The notes below the pieces were generated by a model, which did not search any database, was not told where the DNA came from, and worked only from the letters and a program-made list of their open reading frames with translations. Of a stretch of 56,705 bases of DNA, positions 8,604 through 15,838 are shown one piece after another. How positions within the stretch are numbered: the first letter of the stretch is position 1; every line of letters begins with the position of its first letter. The position numbers and the translations under genes were made by a program. This DNA comes from Ameyamaea chiangmaiensis (GTDB lineage: Bacteria; Pseudomonadota; Alphaproteobacteria; Acetobacterales; Acetobacteraceae), in NCBI RefSeq assembly GCF_025995235.1, contig NZ_BAPT01000012.1:1-56705 (forward strand), read 5' to 3'.

Positions 8604-8935
8604 ATGAAGCTCTGCCGTTACGGCGAACCGGGACAGGAACGTCCGGCGCTGGTGACCCGGGACGAAGTGCCCGATCCCCAGGATCTGGTATCTGGCTCGA
8701 AGTGAACGGTCGCCGGATGCAGGCCGGCAATACAAGGACGATGATCTTTTTCGTGGCTGAGATCATCGCGTATGTCAGCCGTTACATGACGCTGATGCCG
8801 GACGACGTCATCGCCACGGCAACCCCTCCGGGCGTCGGGATGGGGATGCGGCCGGAGCCCGTCTATCTCCAGTCTGGAGGCGTCGTGGAATTCGGCATTG
8901 ATGGGCTTGGCCGGCAGAGGCAATGTGTGGCCTGA
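8604..8935 (+). pseudogene. Fumarylacetoacetate hydrolase-family gene with large internal deletion
   Basis: A good ribosome-binding site (AAAGGAGA) precedes ATG 8604. The first 27 codons (MKLCRYGEPGQERPALVTRDEVPD) are the typical FAH-family N-terminus. The frame then jumps: from about 8695 the +2 frame reads IWLEVNGRRMQAGNTRTMIF...MTLMPDDVIATATPPGVGMG, the conserved C-terminal part of the same family, ending at 8935. Roughly 150-170 central residues, including the metal-binding acidic cluster, are missing and the frames do not match, so no functional enzyme can be made. The repeated ATCTGG at the junction could be deletion micro-homology. Confidence 0.85.
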
Positions 8936-8984
8936 TGCGCTCCGCGCCCGCGCCGGATCTGGATGAACAGAAGGAAAAAGCAAG

Positions 8985-9590
8985 ATGAATGAGATTCTGG
9001 ATACGATGTTCGCGCGGCGCGCGACGAAACGCTTCGACGCAAGTCATGAGATTCCGGACGAGACTCTGGCCGCCATCTTGCATGCGGCGCGGACAGCGCC
9101 TACCGCATTCAATATTCAGAACTGGCGGTTCCTGGTGGTGCGAGACCCGGCCGTGCGGGCCGAGATCAAGAAAGTGGCATGGCACCAGCCCCAGATCGAG
9201 GAATGCTCTGCACTCGTCGTCCTGTGCGCGGACATGCATGCCTATGCGAAGGATCCGGGTCGATACTGGAAGGATGCGCCAGAGGCGATGCGCGAGAAAT
9301 ACGTCGGCATGATCACTCAATTCTACGAGAACAATCCGGCGATGCAGCGGGACGAAGCATTCCGCTCTGCCGGTATGACGGCGTATGCCCTGATGATGGC
9401 GGCCGCCGCGCACGGCTATGACACCTGCCCTATGGACGGGTTCGATTTTGAGCAGGTCTCGGAGATCATTCGCCTACCCAAGGACCATGCGCTGGTCATG
9501 TTCGTGGCGGTCGGAAAGGGGGTAGGCGAACTGCCACCGCATGGCGGACGGATCCCCGACGCCGACGTGATTGTCTATGATCGTTTCTGA
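8985..9590 (+). CDS. Nitroreductase-family flavoprotein
   Basis: This 201-residue protein starts after AAGGAAAAAG. It has the FMN-binding nitroreductase signature at the N-terminus (MFARRATKRFDASHEIPDETLAAILHAARTAPTAFNIQNWRFLVV) and the C-terminal AAAAHGYDTCPMDGFDFEQVSEII...LVMFVAVGKG. Proteins of this type are cytoplasmic FMN enzymes that reduce nitro groups, quinones or enones with NAD(P)H. It follows the FAH pseudogene by 50 bp and may be the last gene of the efflux transcript. Physiological substrate unknown. Confidence 0.9.
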   Translation: MNEILDTMFARRATKRFDASHEIPDETLAAILHAARTAPTAFNIQNWRFLVVRDPAVRAEIKKVAWHQPQIEECSALVVLCADMHAYAKDPGRYWKDAPEAMREKYVGMITQFYENNPAMQRDEAFRSAGMTAYALMMAAAAHGYDTCPMDGFDFEQVSEIIRLPKDHALVMFVAVGKGVGELPPHGGRIPDADVIVYDRF

Positions 9591-9752
9591 ACCGAGCCTC
9601 TTGACGTTCAGGCAACATGTTAAAGACATGATCGAAACTGAAAGATACTACCGATGTGCCGACAAGCGCCAACATGCCGCCCAGTGCGGTGGATATTACA
9701 CTTTTCAGCTTCATGAATGCGCCTGTCAGCCGGATGGTTCGCGAAACCTGAC

Positions 9753-10055
9753 TTAGTTCGGCTTGGCCATGCTGTCCTGCGGAGCGGCCATCGCGTCCTT
9801 CTTCATACCGTGATGCGCCATGCCGCCATGCTTCTTCATGCTATCATGAGACATGCCGTTATGCGACATCGCATTCGGGGCCATCGTGTTATGCGCCATG
9901 CCGTTCTTCGGCATGCTGTCATGTGCCATCGAGTTTGGCGCCATCTGTTTCGGGGCCATGGCATCGTGCGACATGGCGTCCTGTGCGTGAGCGACGCCAC
10001 CCAGAGCGACGACGGACGAGAAAGCGGCGGCAATGGCGATATTGCGAATAGACAT
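9753..10055 (-). CDS. Exported pentapeptide MXKDX-repeat protein
   Basis: Start ATG 10055 gives 100 residues. A cleavable signal peptide (MSIRNIAIAAAFSSVVALGGVAHA) is followed by about twelve five-residue units of the form M-[SAKP]-[HPK]-[DNKH]-x, almost entirely Met, His, Lys, Asn, Asp and Ala. This matches the penta-MXKDX repeat family seen beside ECF-controlled stress genes in proteobacteria. The Met/His-rich composition suggests a periplasmic metal- or oxidant-scavenging role, but that is inference. It has its own GTAACC-N16-CGAA promoter at 10117-10142 and a hairpin in its leader. Confidence 0.85.
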   Translation of the reverse strand: MSIRNIAIAAAFSSVVALGGVAHAQDAMSHDAMAPKQMAPNSMAHDSMPKNGMAHNTMAPNAMSHNGMSHDSMKKHGGMAHHGMKKDAMAAPQDSMAKPN

Positions 10056-10083
10056 GGTAATTTCCTGATCTGTCGATGATGTG

Positions 10084-10104
10084 GAGGCGGAAACATTCCG
10101 CCTC
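10084..10104 (-). other. Leader hairpin upstream of the MXKDX-repeat gene
   Basis: GAGGCGGAA and TTCCGCCTC form a perfect 9-bp stem with a 3-nt loop. It lies in the predicted 5' untranslated RNA, between the -10 element (10117) and the ATG (10055). There is no following T-run, so it is more likely an mRNA-stability or translation-control structure than a terminator. Confidence 0.5.
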
Positions 10105-10116
10105 TCTGCTCTATTC

Positions 10117-10142
10117 TTCGATGAGGCATGTCGTCGGGTTAC
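10117..10142 (-). promoter_or_regulatory. ECF sigma promoter of the MXKDX-repeat gene
   Basis: On the minus strand GTAACC (10142-10137) is followed by exactly 16 bp and CGAA (10120-10117). The same -35/-10 pair with identical spacing occurs at 11603-11628 and 11675-11700. It resembles the motif I recall for Caulobacter sigma-F (GTAACC-N16-CGAA). The sigma/NrsF pair encoded at 12949-14110 is the likely user. Confidence 0.8.
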
Positions 10143-10158
10143 AGGGACGCGTCTTTTT

Positions 10159-10908
10159 TTATGACCCGCCAAACCAGTCGTAACCCTGATCTTCCCAGTA
10201 GCCGCCCGGAAAGCGATTGGTGACTTCGATGGACGCGAGATATTTCGGATTTTTGTAGCCGAGCTTCGTTGGAATCCTGACCTTCATCGGCGCGCCATAG
10301 GCAGGCGGAAGGGCACGGTCTCCATAGTCCAGCGCCAGAATGGTCTGCGGATGCAGCGCGGTCGCCATGTCGATGCTGGTCGAATAATCGTCGAAGCAGC
10401 GAAAATTGACATATTTCGCACGCAGATCCGCGCCGACCTTTTGCAGGAACATCGAAAGCGGCACGCCGGACCAGTCGCCGATCGCACTCCATCCCTCGAC
10501 GCAGATATGGCGTGTAATTTGCCGTTTCTGCGGCAGCGCGCGGAACTGCGCGAGCGACCACGGGCGTCTGTCCGACACCAGACCGCCGACGTCCAGGCGC
10601 CAGCCAGCGGGATCGACAGTGCGAACCTCGCTCTCGTCGTAATAGGCGTTGAACGGAAAAGGATGCGTGATCCTGGATGCGTCGAATTCCCGCGCGAGCC
10701 GCTGGCGGCTGAACAGCAGGGCCTGCATCCGGTCGGTGAAACGCGACATCGCGCTGAGCGCACGCTCCACGGACGGCTCGTCGTCCAGCGCACAGCCGGA
10801 CAGCATCGACAGTCCACCAAGCGACAGGGCGCCTTTGAGCATCAGACGGCGCTCGATCCGGCGCAGTTCGGGGGCGATCGCCGAGCGATCGAGGCGGTTG
10901 TGACTCAT
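10159..10908 (-). CDS. msrP: MsrP/YedY-like molybdopterin oxidoreductase
   Basis: Start ATG 10908 gives 249 residues. The N-terminus has a twin-arginine motif (RRIERRLMLKGALSLGGLSMLSGC) ending in a lipobox-like LSGC, so it is probably Tat-exported and perhaps lipidated. The body is an oxidoreductase molybdopterin domain with the HICVEGWSAIGDWSGVPL segment, whose Cys is the molybdenum ligand in the sulfite oxidase/YedY fold, and KLGYKNPKYLASIEV near the end. MsrP repairs methionine sulfoxide in periplasmic proteins using electrons from a membrane cytochrome b. The gene overlaps the upstream cytochrome b gene (ATGA, 10905-10908), which fits that pairing. Assignment of substrate rests on the neighbouring msrB/msrA genes. 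Confidence 0.85.
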   Translation of the reverse strand: MSHNRLDRSAIAPELRRIERRLMLKGALSLGGLSMLSGCALDDEPSVERALSAMSRFTDRMQALLFSRQRLAREFDASRITHPFPFNAYYDESEVRTVDPAGWRLDVGGLVSDRRPWSLAQFRALPQKRQITRHICVEGWSAIGDWSGVPLSMFLQKVGADLRAKYVNFRCFDDYSTSIDMATALHPQTILALDYGDRALPPAYGAPMKVRIPTKLGYKNPKYLASIEVTNRFPGGYWEDQGYDWFGGS

Positions 10909-11558
10909 CGGGCGCCCCCTTCCTGAACGCTCACTTCCGGCGCCGCGCTGGGACGACGGCCGAACACCATGCCGAACAGGGTCGACGGCACGAGCAGGGC
11001 GAGCGCGATGTGAATGACGAGAAAGGCGACGATCAGCGTCATCATCGCGAAATGAATGCGGCGGGCGACATCGTAACCGCCGAACAGCCATGTCAGCCAT
11101 CCAAGCTGCACCGGCTTCCAGATGGACAGCCCGCTTGCAACGGTCAGCAGGGCGACAATCAGCACGCCCGTATAAAGCAACCGCTGGATGGCATTGTAAT
11201 GACCGGCGGCATGGGACAACCTGAAGCGCAGCGCCTGCGCCATATCACGACCGATGGCGCGCGGGCCGACGGGCCGCAGATCGCGGCGGAAATGCCCCGA
11301 CAGCACGCCATACCCCAGGTAGACGACGCCGGCAGCCATCAGCACCCACATCGCCGCGAAATGCCAGGCGATCCCGCCGCCCAGCCAGCCACCCAATGTA
11401 GCCCAGGCCGGGAATTCGAAAGGCAGAATGGGCGAGGCATTATAGATCTGCCAGCCACTGCCGATCATGGCGAGCATCGACAATGCGCCGATCCAATGGG
11501 TGATGCGAATAAAGGGCGATGGCGTGCGACGCGGCCGCACGCGGCGTGATGAGAGCAT
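10905..11558 (-). CDS. Cytochrome b561-type membrane electron donor to MsrP-like enzyme
   Basis: This 217-residue integral membrane protein has four main helices carrying probable haem-ligand histidines: IRITHWIGALSMLAM, WHFAAMWVLMAAGVVYLG, LLYTGVLIVALLTVASGL and RIHFAMMTLIVAFLVIHIAL. It belongs to the cytochrome b/b6 (PF01292) type rather than the classical MsrQ family, but its place directly before the MsrP-like gene, with ATGA overlap, suggests the same job of passing quinol electrons to the periplasmic molybdoenzyme. The frame is open to an ATG at 11603, but that codon lies on the -10 element of the predicted promoter, so the start at 11558 (GGAAAG upstream) is preferred. Confidence 0.85.
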   Translation of the reverse strand: MLSSRRVRPRRTPSPFIRITHWIGALSMLAMIGSGWQIYNASPILPFEFPAWATLGGWLGGGIAWHFAAMWVLMAAGVVYLGYGVLSGHFRRDLRPVGPRAIGRDMAQALRFRLSHAAGHYNAIQRLLYTGVLIVALLTVASGLSIWKPVQLGWLTWLFGGYDVARRIHFAMMTLIVAFLVIHIALALLVPSTLFGMVFGRRPSAAPEVSVQEGGAR

Positions 11559-11602
11559 GTCCGGGCTTTCCGACTGAATGGTCAGGCGTTGATGCGGATG
11601 CA

Positions 11603-11628
11603 TTCGTCGGTCAGGCGCGAAAGGTTAC
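11603..11628 (-). promoter_or_regulatory. ECF sigma promoter of the cytochrome b/MsrP operon
   Basis: On the minus strand GTAACC (11628-11623), 16 bp, then CGAA (11606-11603). It faces away from the msrB promoter 46 bp further on, so the divergent operons would be co-induced by the same sigma factor. Transcription would begin near 11596, leaving a leader of about 40 nt before the chosen start at 11558. Confidence 0.82.
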
Positions 11629-11674
11629 AGTTTCCGCCATGTCCTGACGGAAATGGAAAATTCTTCCCACCCGC

Positions 11675-11700
11675 GTAACCGGACAGGGAATTTTCGCGAA
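11675..11700 (+). promoter_or_regulatory. ECF sigma promoter of the msrB-msrA-sigma-nrsF operon
   Basis: GTAACC at 11675-11680, 16 bp, then CGAA at 11697-11700. This is the third copy of the motif and would drive msrB, msrA and the sigma and anti-sigma genes, which means positive autoregulation of the sigma factor. The leader to the msrB ATG is about 30 nt. Confidence 0.82.
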
Positions 11701-11736
11701 GAACGCTGTGACAACCCAAAACAAGGGGGACACAGC

Positions 11737-12198
11737 ATGACATCCCGCCGCCAATTCTTTCTTGCCGCCGTTGCCATGGCGGTGTTCGGTCGTGCACGGG
11801 CCGCCGAGCATTATCCTGTCACGCATACCGACGCCGAATGGCACCGCCTGCTGACGCCCGCGCAATACATCGTGCTGCGCGAGGCAGGCACCGAAATGCC
11901 GTATTCGAGCCCATTGCTGACCGAGCATCGCCCCGGCCGCTTCGCCTGTGCCGGATGCGACACGGCAGCCTTCGACGCGCGCACCAAGTTCGAAAGCGGC
12001 ACAGGGTGGCCGAGTTTCGACAGCGCGCTGCCGCACGCCGTGCAGGAACGTGGCGATGACAGCCTGGGCATGGAGCGCACGGAGGTGCGATGCGCGACCT
12101 GCGGCAGTCATCTTGGCCACGTGTTCGATGACGGGCCTCAGCCAACCGGCCTGCGCTACTGCATGAACGGCGTGGCACTTTCATTCCATACGGCCTGA
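11737..12198 (+). CDS. msrB: Exported peptide-methionine (R)-S-oxide reductase MsrB
   Basis: Start ATG 11737 (AAGGGGG upstream) gives 153 residues. The N-terminus (TSRRQFFLAAVAMAVFGRARAA) is a Tat-type signal, so the enzyme acts in the periplasm. The zinc site is complete (Cys71-x2-Cys74 and Cys119-x2-Cys122), as are the FESGTGWPSF and GSHLGHVF motifs. The catalytic Cys142 lies in RYCMNG; the family usually has RYC-x-NS, so the Ser is replaced by Gly. It reduces the R diastereomer of methionine sulfoxide and pairs with MsrA 13 bp downstream. Confidence 0.95.
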   Translation: MTSRRQFFLAAVAMAVFGRARAAEHYPVTHTDAEWHRLLTPAQYIVLREAGTEMPYSSPLLTEHRPGRFACAGCDTAAFDARTKFESGTGWPSFDSALPHAVQERGDDSLGMERTEVRCATCGSHLGHVFDDGPQPTGLRYCMNGVALSFHTA

Positions 12199-12211
12199 AG
12201 GAGCTGGAATC

Positions 12212-12931
12212 ATGACACGATCAGGATTTTTCGGCGTTTCCCTGGTGGCGCTGACCACATTCGGCGCCGCCTGCCACACGGCAATGGGCGAGCCCGGCCC
12301 CCGTATTCTTCCGGCGCCCGTTCTGACGGAACCGGCGCCCGCGACGCACCATGCAAGCGCCGTCTTCGCGGGTGGCTGCTTCTGGGGCGTGCAGAGCGTG
12401 TTCGAACATGTCCGTGGCGTGACCGCGACCCGCGCGGGTTTCGACGGCGGCGCGCGCGACACGGCGGATTATGAGACCGTCAGCAGCGGCGATACGGGAC
12501 ACGCAGAGTCAGTTGAAGTCGACTTCGACCCAACGCAGGTCAGCTACGGCACGTTGATGCGCATCTTCTTCTCCGTCGCCCTCGACCCGACACAGGTGAA
12601 CCGCCAGTTCCCGGATGACGGCACGCAATATCGCTCCGTGCTCTACACCCGCTCCGCGCAACAGTTACAGGAAGCGCACGCCTATATCGCACAGCTCGAC
12701 GCGGCGCATGTCTTCGCGCGGCCCATCGCAACACAGGTGGCCCCGGATCATGGATTCTACCCGGCCGAGGCAGATCACCAAAATTTCGCGGCCCGCTATC
12801 CGGATCATCCGTATATCGCTACATACGACGCACCACGGATCGAGGCGCTGCACGCGTTGTTCGCGTCGTCCTGGCGCCCGCAGCCTGTGCTGACGCTGGC
12901 CGACGATGGCGGGAGCGGACTCTCGCCGTAA
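12212..12931 (+). CDS. msrA: Exported peptide-methionine (S)-S-oxide reductase MsrA
   Basis: This 239-residue protein starts 13 bp after msrB with GGAG upstream. The hydrophobic N-terminus (FFGVSLVALTTFGAAC) is a signal peptide, possibly a lipoprotein signal at Cys21, although the residue at -3 is not the usual Leu. The catalytic GCFWG is at 55-59 (Cys56). Other MsrA hallmarks are present: SVFEHVRGVTATRAGFDGG, GHAESVEVDFDP, FPDDGTQYRSVLY, FYPAEADHQNF. It reduces the S diastereomer of methionine sulfoxide in envelope proteins. A Pro-rich linker (25-45) separates the signal from the domain. Confidence 0.95.
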   Translation: MTRSGFFGVSLVALTTFGAACHTAMGEPGPRILPAPVLTEPAPATHHASAVFAGGCFWGVQSVFEHVRGVTATRAGFDGGARDTADYETVSSGDTGHAESVEVDFDPTQVSYGTLMRIFFSVALDPTQVNRQFPDDGTQYRSVLYTRSAQQLQEAHAYIAQLDAAHVFARPIATQVAPDHGFYPAEADHQNFAARYPDHPYIATYDAPRIEALHALFASSWRPQPVLTLADDGGSGLSP

Positions 12932-12948
12932 GCAGGGACGGAGGGTTC

Positions 12949-13479
12949 GTGACGGAAGCGGATTGGAGCCGCTGGATGGCAGCGGCTCAGGCCGGCGATG
13001 CCGACGCCTATCGCCGCGTGCTCGCCGAGGCGCAGACATGGCTGAGACGCTTCTTTCTCCGGCGTCTGCCGCTATCCATGGTTGACGATGCAGTACAGGA
13101 CACGTTGCTTGCCGTTCACGAGAAACGGCATACATTCAATCCGTCCCAGAAGTTCGGCCCCTGGATCGCGGCGATCGCTCGATACAAGTGGATCGATCGG
13201 TTGCGGGCCGCCAGCCGGGCGAATGATGCGCCGCTCGACGACGATCTGCCGGTGCAGGATCATGAGGAGCAGGTGACGACGGCCTATGCGCTGGAGCGCC
13301 TGCTCGGGCAGTTGAAGCCAGCGCAGGCGGAAGCCATCCGCCTCGTCAAGCTGCGCGGGTTGAGTATCGAGGAGGCGGCACGCCGAACGGGACAGTCCGT
13401 CACGCTGGTCAAGGTCAACATTCATCGCGGTCTGACCCGCATGAATGCTTTAGTAATGCGAGGTAGTGATGTCGACTGA
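12949..13479 (+). CDS. sigF: ECF RNA polymerase sigma factor (SigF-like, NrsF-controlled)
   Basis: A GTG start at 12949, preceded by GGAGGG, gives 176 residues. Region 2 (about 15-85) includes LPLSMVDDAVQDTLLAVHEKRHTFNPSQKFGPWIAAIARYKWID; region 4 (about 115-170) includes LKPAQAEAIRLVKLRGLSIEEAARRTGQSVTLVKVNIHRGLTRM, an ECF helix-turn-helix. Its 3' end overlaps the NrsF/DUF1109 gene, its probable membrane anti-sigma. In Caulobacter the corresponding sigma-F pair responds to heavy-metal/oxidative stress. The three GTAACC-N16-CGAA promoters here define its likely local regulon. Confidence 0.92.
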   Translation: MTEADWSRWMAAAQAGDADAYRRVLAEAQTWLRRFFLRRLPLSMVDDAVQDTLLAVHEKRHTFNPSQKFGPWIAAIARYKWIDRLRAASRANDAPLDDDLPVQDHEEQVTTAYALERLLGQLKPAQAEAIRLVKLRGLSIEEAARRTGQSVTLVKVNIHRGLTRMNALVMRGSDVD

Positions 13480-14110
13480 TCCCCTGATCGATCGGCTCGC
13501 GACCGGCCTGCGGCCCGTCAGACGGCGGACGCCGTGGCGGGACGCGACGATCCTGTTGGCGCTGGGCGTGATCGAGATCGTCTTCGTGCTGAAGCTGGGC
13601 CTGATGCGTCCGGACATGCCGCACGCCATGGGGATGCCGAGCTTCTGGTGGAAGGCCGCAAGCCTGGCCGTGATTGCCGCCGTCGGCGGGACCACGGCGC
13701 TGCTGTCGCTCGATCCCACACGCTCACCGCGACGAGGTCTGCGCATCGTGGGCATGCTCGCCCTCGCGGCGCTCGCGTTCGGCTGGCTGGTGGACGTGCT
13801 TCAGGCCGGCCCCGCCGTGCTCTGGCAGCGACTCGATCCGGCGCATGGCATCGTCTGCGCGCGGAAAATCGTGGAATTGTCCCTGCCGGCGGTGCTGGCG
13901 CTCGGCCTGTTCGCGCGGCGCGGCGCCCCGGTGGATGCGCGCGGCACGGCCTGGGCAGTGGGGATCGCCGCCGCGGCCTTTGGCGCGCTGGCCTTCGCGC
14001 TGGCCTGTCCGTTCGATGACCCGCTTTATGTCGCCGTCTGGTATTCGGCGGCCTGCAGCGTCGTGACACTCGTGACACGTCTGATCCTGCCGCCACTGAC
14101 CCGCTGGTAG
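13469..14110 (+). CDS. nrsF: NrsF-family (DUF1109) membrane anti-sigma factor
   Basis: The ATG at 13469 (alternative GTG one codon earlier) overlaps the sigma gene by 11 bp and gives 213 residues. A short cytoplasmic N-terminus (STDPLIDRLATGLRPVRRR) would bind the sigma factor. Six transmembrane segments follow, for example ATILLALGVIEIVFVLKLGL, AASLAVIAAVGGTTALLSL, GMLALAALAFGWLVDVL and SAACSVVTLVTRLILP. Conserved-looking Cys residues (GIVCARK, ALACPFDDP) are at positions where the family is thought to sense metals or redox stress; that reading is inference. Confidence 0.9.
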   Translation: MSTDPLIDRLATGLRPVRRRTPWRDATILLALGVIEIVFVLKLGLMRPDMPHAMGMPSFWWKAASLAVIAAVGGTTALLSLDPTRSPRRGLRIVGMLALAALAFGWLVDVLQAGPAVLWQRLDPAHGIVCARKIVELSLPAVLALGLFARRGAPVDARGTAWAVGIAAAAFGALAFALACPFDDPLYVAVWYSAACSVVTLVTRLILPPLTRW

Positions 14111-14121
14111 GGTGAACAACA

Positions 14122-14145
14122 CCGCCATCCTGGTCCGGATGGCGG
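14122..14145. terminator. Bidirectional hairpin between convergent nrsF and yghU-like genes
   Basis: CCGCCATCC and GGATGGCGG form a perfect 9-bp GC-rich stem with a 6-nt loop, 12 bp after the nrsF stop and 39 bp beyond the end of the convergent GST gene. A short T-run follows 12 bp later on the plus strand (GGTTTTC), so it is only partly like a Rho-independent terminator. Confidence 0.5.
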
Positions 14146-14183
14146 CCGAGGGCCGGTTTTCAGCGGGACCGGTCCACGAAACA

Positions 14184-15059
14184 TCAGCCCTGGGCGAGCC
14201 GATCCTGCGTTTTCGTCTCGAAGTCGGACGCATCATGGCGTTCGTGCAGCTGGCTTGACGGCTCGCCGACCATACGGTTGACCATTCGACCACGCCGGAC
14301 GGCCGGGCGTTCGAGCAGCCGGTCCGCCCAGGCCCGGACATGCGGATAGTCCTGTACGTTCAGGAACGTGGCGGCATCGTTATACATCCAGCCCTCCACG
14401 AGGCCGCCATACCACGGGAAGATCGCCATGTCGGCAATCGTGTAGTCGTCGCCCGCGATGAACGGGCTTTCGGCAAGTCGCCGATTGAGAACGTCGAGTT
14501 GACGCTTGGCCTCCATGGTGAAGCGGTTGATCGCGTATTCGATTTTTTCCGGCGCATAGGCATAGAAGTGCCCGAAGCCGCCACCGATATAGGGGCCGCT
14601 TCCGACCTGCCAGAACAGCCAGTTGAGACACGCCGTTCGACCCGCAATATCCTTCGGCAGGAACGCATCGAATTTCTCGGCGAGATACAACAGGATGGAG
14701 CCGGACTCGAAAATATTCAGCGGCTGGGCCAGACTATGGTCCACGAGTGCCGGGATCTTGGAGTTCGGGTTGACGTCGGTAAAACCGGAACCGAACTGAT
14801 CGCCCTCCCCGATCTTGATCAGCCACGCATCATACTCGGCGCCCGCATGACCCGCCGCCAGCAGCTCTTCCAGCATGACCGTGACCTTCACGCCGTTCGG
14901 CGTCCCCAGCGAATAGAGCTGGAGCGGATGGCGGCCGACAGGAAGCGCCTTCTCATGCGTGGGGCCTGCAACCGGGCGGTTGGTTCCGGCAAATTTGCCG
15001 CCGTTGGGCGCATCCCAGGACCAGACTTTCGGCGGCACATACGGACTGGACGGGGCCAT
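14184..15059 (-). CDS. yghU: YghU-like glutathione-dependent disulfide-bond oxidoreductase
   Basis: At 291 residues it has the length and layout of the YghU/nu-class GST proteins: an extended N-terminus (YVPPKVWSWDAPNGGKFAGTNRPVAGPTHEKALPVG), a thioredoxin-like domain with LGTPNGVKVTVMLEELL and NSKIPALVD...FESGSILLYLAEKF, and a helical domain with WLFWQVGSGPYIGGGFGHFYAYAPEKIEYAINRF and YTIADMAIFPWYGGL. A start with AAAGGA upstream supports 15059. It probably reduces disulfides or hydroperoxides with glutathione. It is the last gene of a five-gene minus-strand run that starts with the peroxiredoxin at 17777. Confidence 0.92.
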   Translation of the reverse strand: MAPSSPYVPPKVWSWDAPNGGKFAGTNRPVAGPTHEKALPVGRHPLQLYSLGTPNGVKVTVMLEELLAAGHAGAEYDAWLIKIGEGDQFGSGFTDVNPNSKIPALVDHSLAQPLNIFESGSILLYLAEKFDAFLPKDIAGRTACLNWLFWQVGSGPYIGGGFGHFYAYAPEKIEYAINRFTMEAKRQLDVLNRRLAESPFIAGDDYTIADMAIFPWYGGLVEGWMYNDAATFLNVQDYPHVRAWADRLLERPAVRRGRMVNRMVGEPSSQLHERHDASDFETKTQDRLAQG

Positions 15060-15077
15060 TGGACGATCCTTTCGCGA

Positions 15078-15773
15078 TTACAGCGGGAAATTCGAGGGAA
15101 ACAGGGCGCGACGGGCCTGTTCGTCCATCTCGGTTTTGAAGTCGTGTGTGGTCATGAGCGTCCCGACGCGCCCGACAGCGGGACGCCCGGCCATACGGGT
15201 CATGAACGCGGTCAGGTTCGGCCAGCGCGCGAGGGCGCGGTCGTCCTTCAGCACGCGCGGCACGCGATCGAGCCATCCCCAGGCGGACATATCGACGATG
15301 GTGTAGGACTCGCCGACGAAGAACGTCCGGTCCTTCATGCGGTCGTCGAGAATTTGAAGATGGCGCTCCGCCTCGCGGCGATAGCGGTTGATAGCGTAAT
15401 CTAAGCCTTCCGGGGCGGCATACTGGAAATGCACGGCCTGCCCGAAATACGGACCGATCCCGGTCGCGACGAGCATCAGCCACGAGAGGAGTTCGGGCCT
15501 GTCGGCGTCGGTGCCGAGGAACTGTCCCGTCTTTTCGCCCAGGTAGAGCAGGATGGCTGTGGAATCGAAGACCCGCGTCTCCGGACCGCCCGGGCCATTC
15601 GTATCGACGATGGCGGGGACCTTGCCGTTCGGATTGATTTTCAGAAACCACGCCGCATGCTGTTCGCCCTTGCGGGTATCGACCGGAATGGCCTCGTAGG
15701 GCAGCCCGGCCTCTTCGAGAAACAGGGCGACCTTGGCGGGGTTCGGCGTCGGGTGAAAATAGAAGCGGATCAT
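15078..15773 (-). CDS. Glutathione S-transferase family protein
   Basis: This 231-residue GST has the N-terminal MIRFYFHPTPNPAKVALFLEEAGLPYEAIPVDTRKGEQH, NPNGKVPAIVD and DSTAILLYLGEKTGQF motifs, and the C-terminal YTIVDMSAWGWLDRVPRVL element. The pattern is that of the nu-type GSTs near YfcG. It lies 18 bp upstream of the yghU-like gene and 65 bp downstream of the SDR gene, so one transcript is likely. Substrate unknown. Confidence 0.9.
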   Translation of the reverse strand: MIRFYFHPTPNPAKVALFLEEAGLPYEAIPVDTRKGEQHAAWFLKINPNGKVPAIVDTNGPGGPETRVFDSTAILLYLGEKTGQFLGTDADRPELLSWLMLVATGIGPYFGQAVHFQYAAPEGLDYAINRYRREAERHLQILDDRMKDRTFFVGESYTIVDMSAWGWLDRVPRVLKDDRALARWPNLTAFMTRMAGRPAVGRVGTLMTTHDFKTEMDEQARRALFPSNFPL

Positions 15774-15838
15774 GAGAATTCTCGTATCTTAGAGGGGATG
15801 CCACTTGCTGCGGCGTCCCCACTGGCGGTGCGGAGTGC

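Noticed and set aside
15774..15784. GAGAATTCTC palindrome before the GST gene as an operator
   Set aside because: A single 10-bp palindrome with an EcoRI core, not repeated near other operons; no reason to treat it as regulatory.
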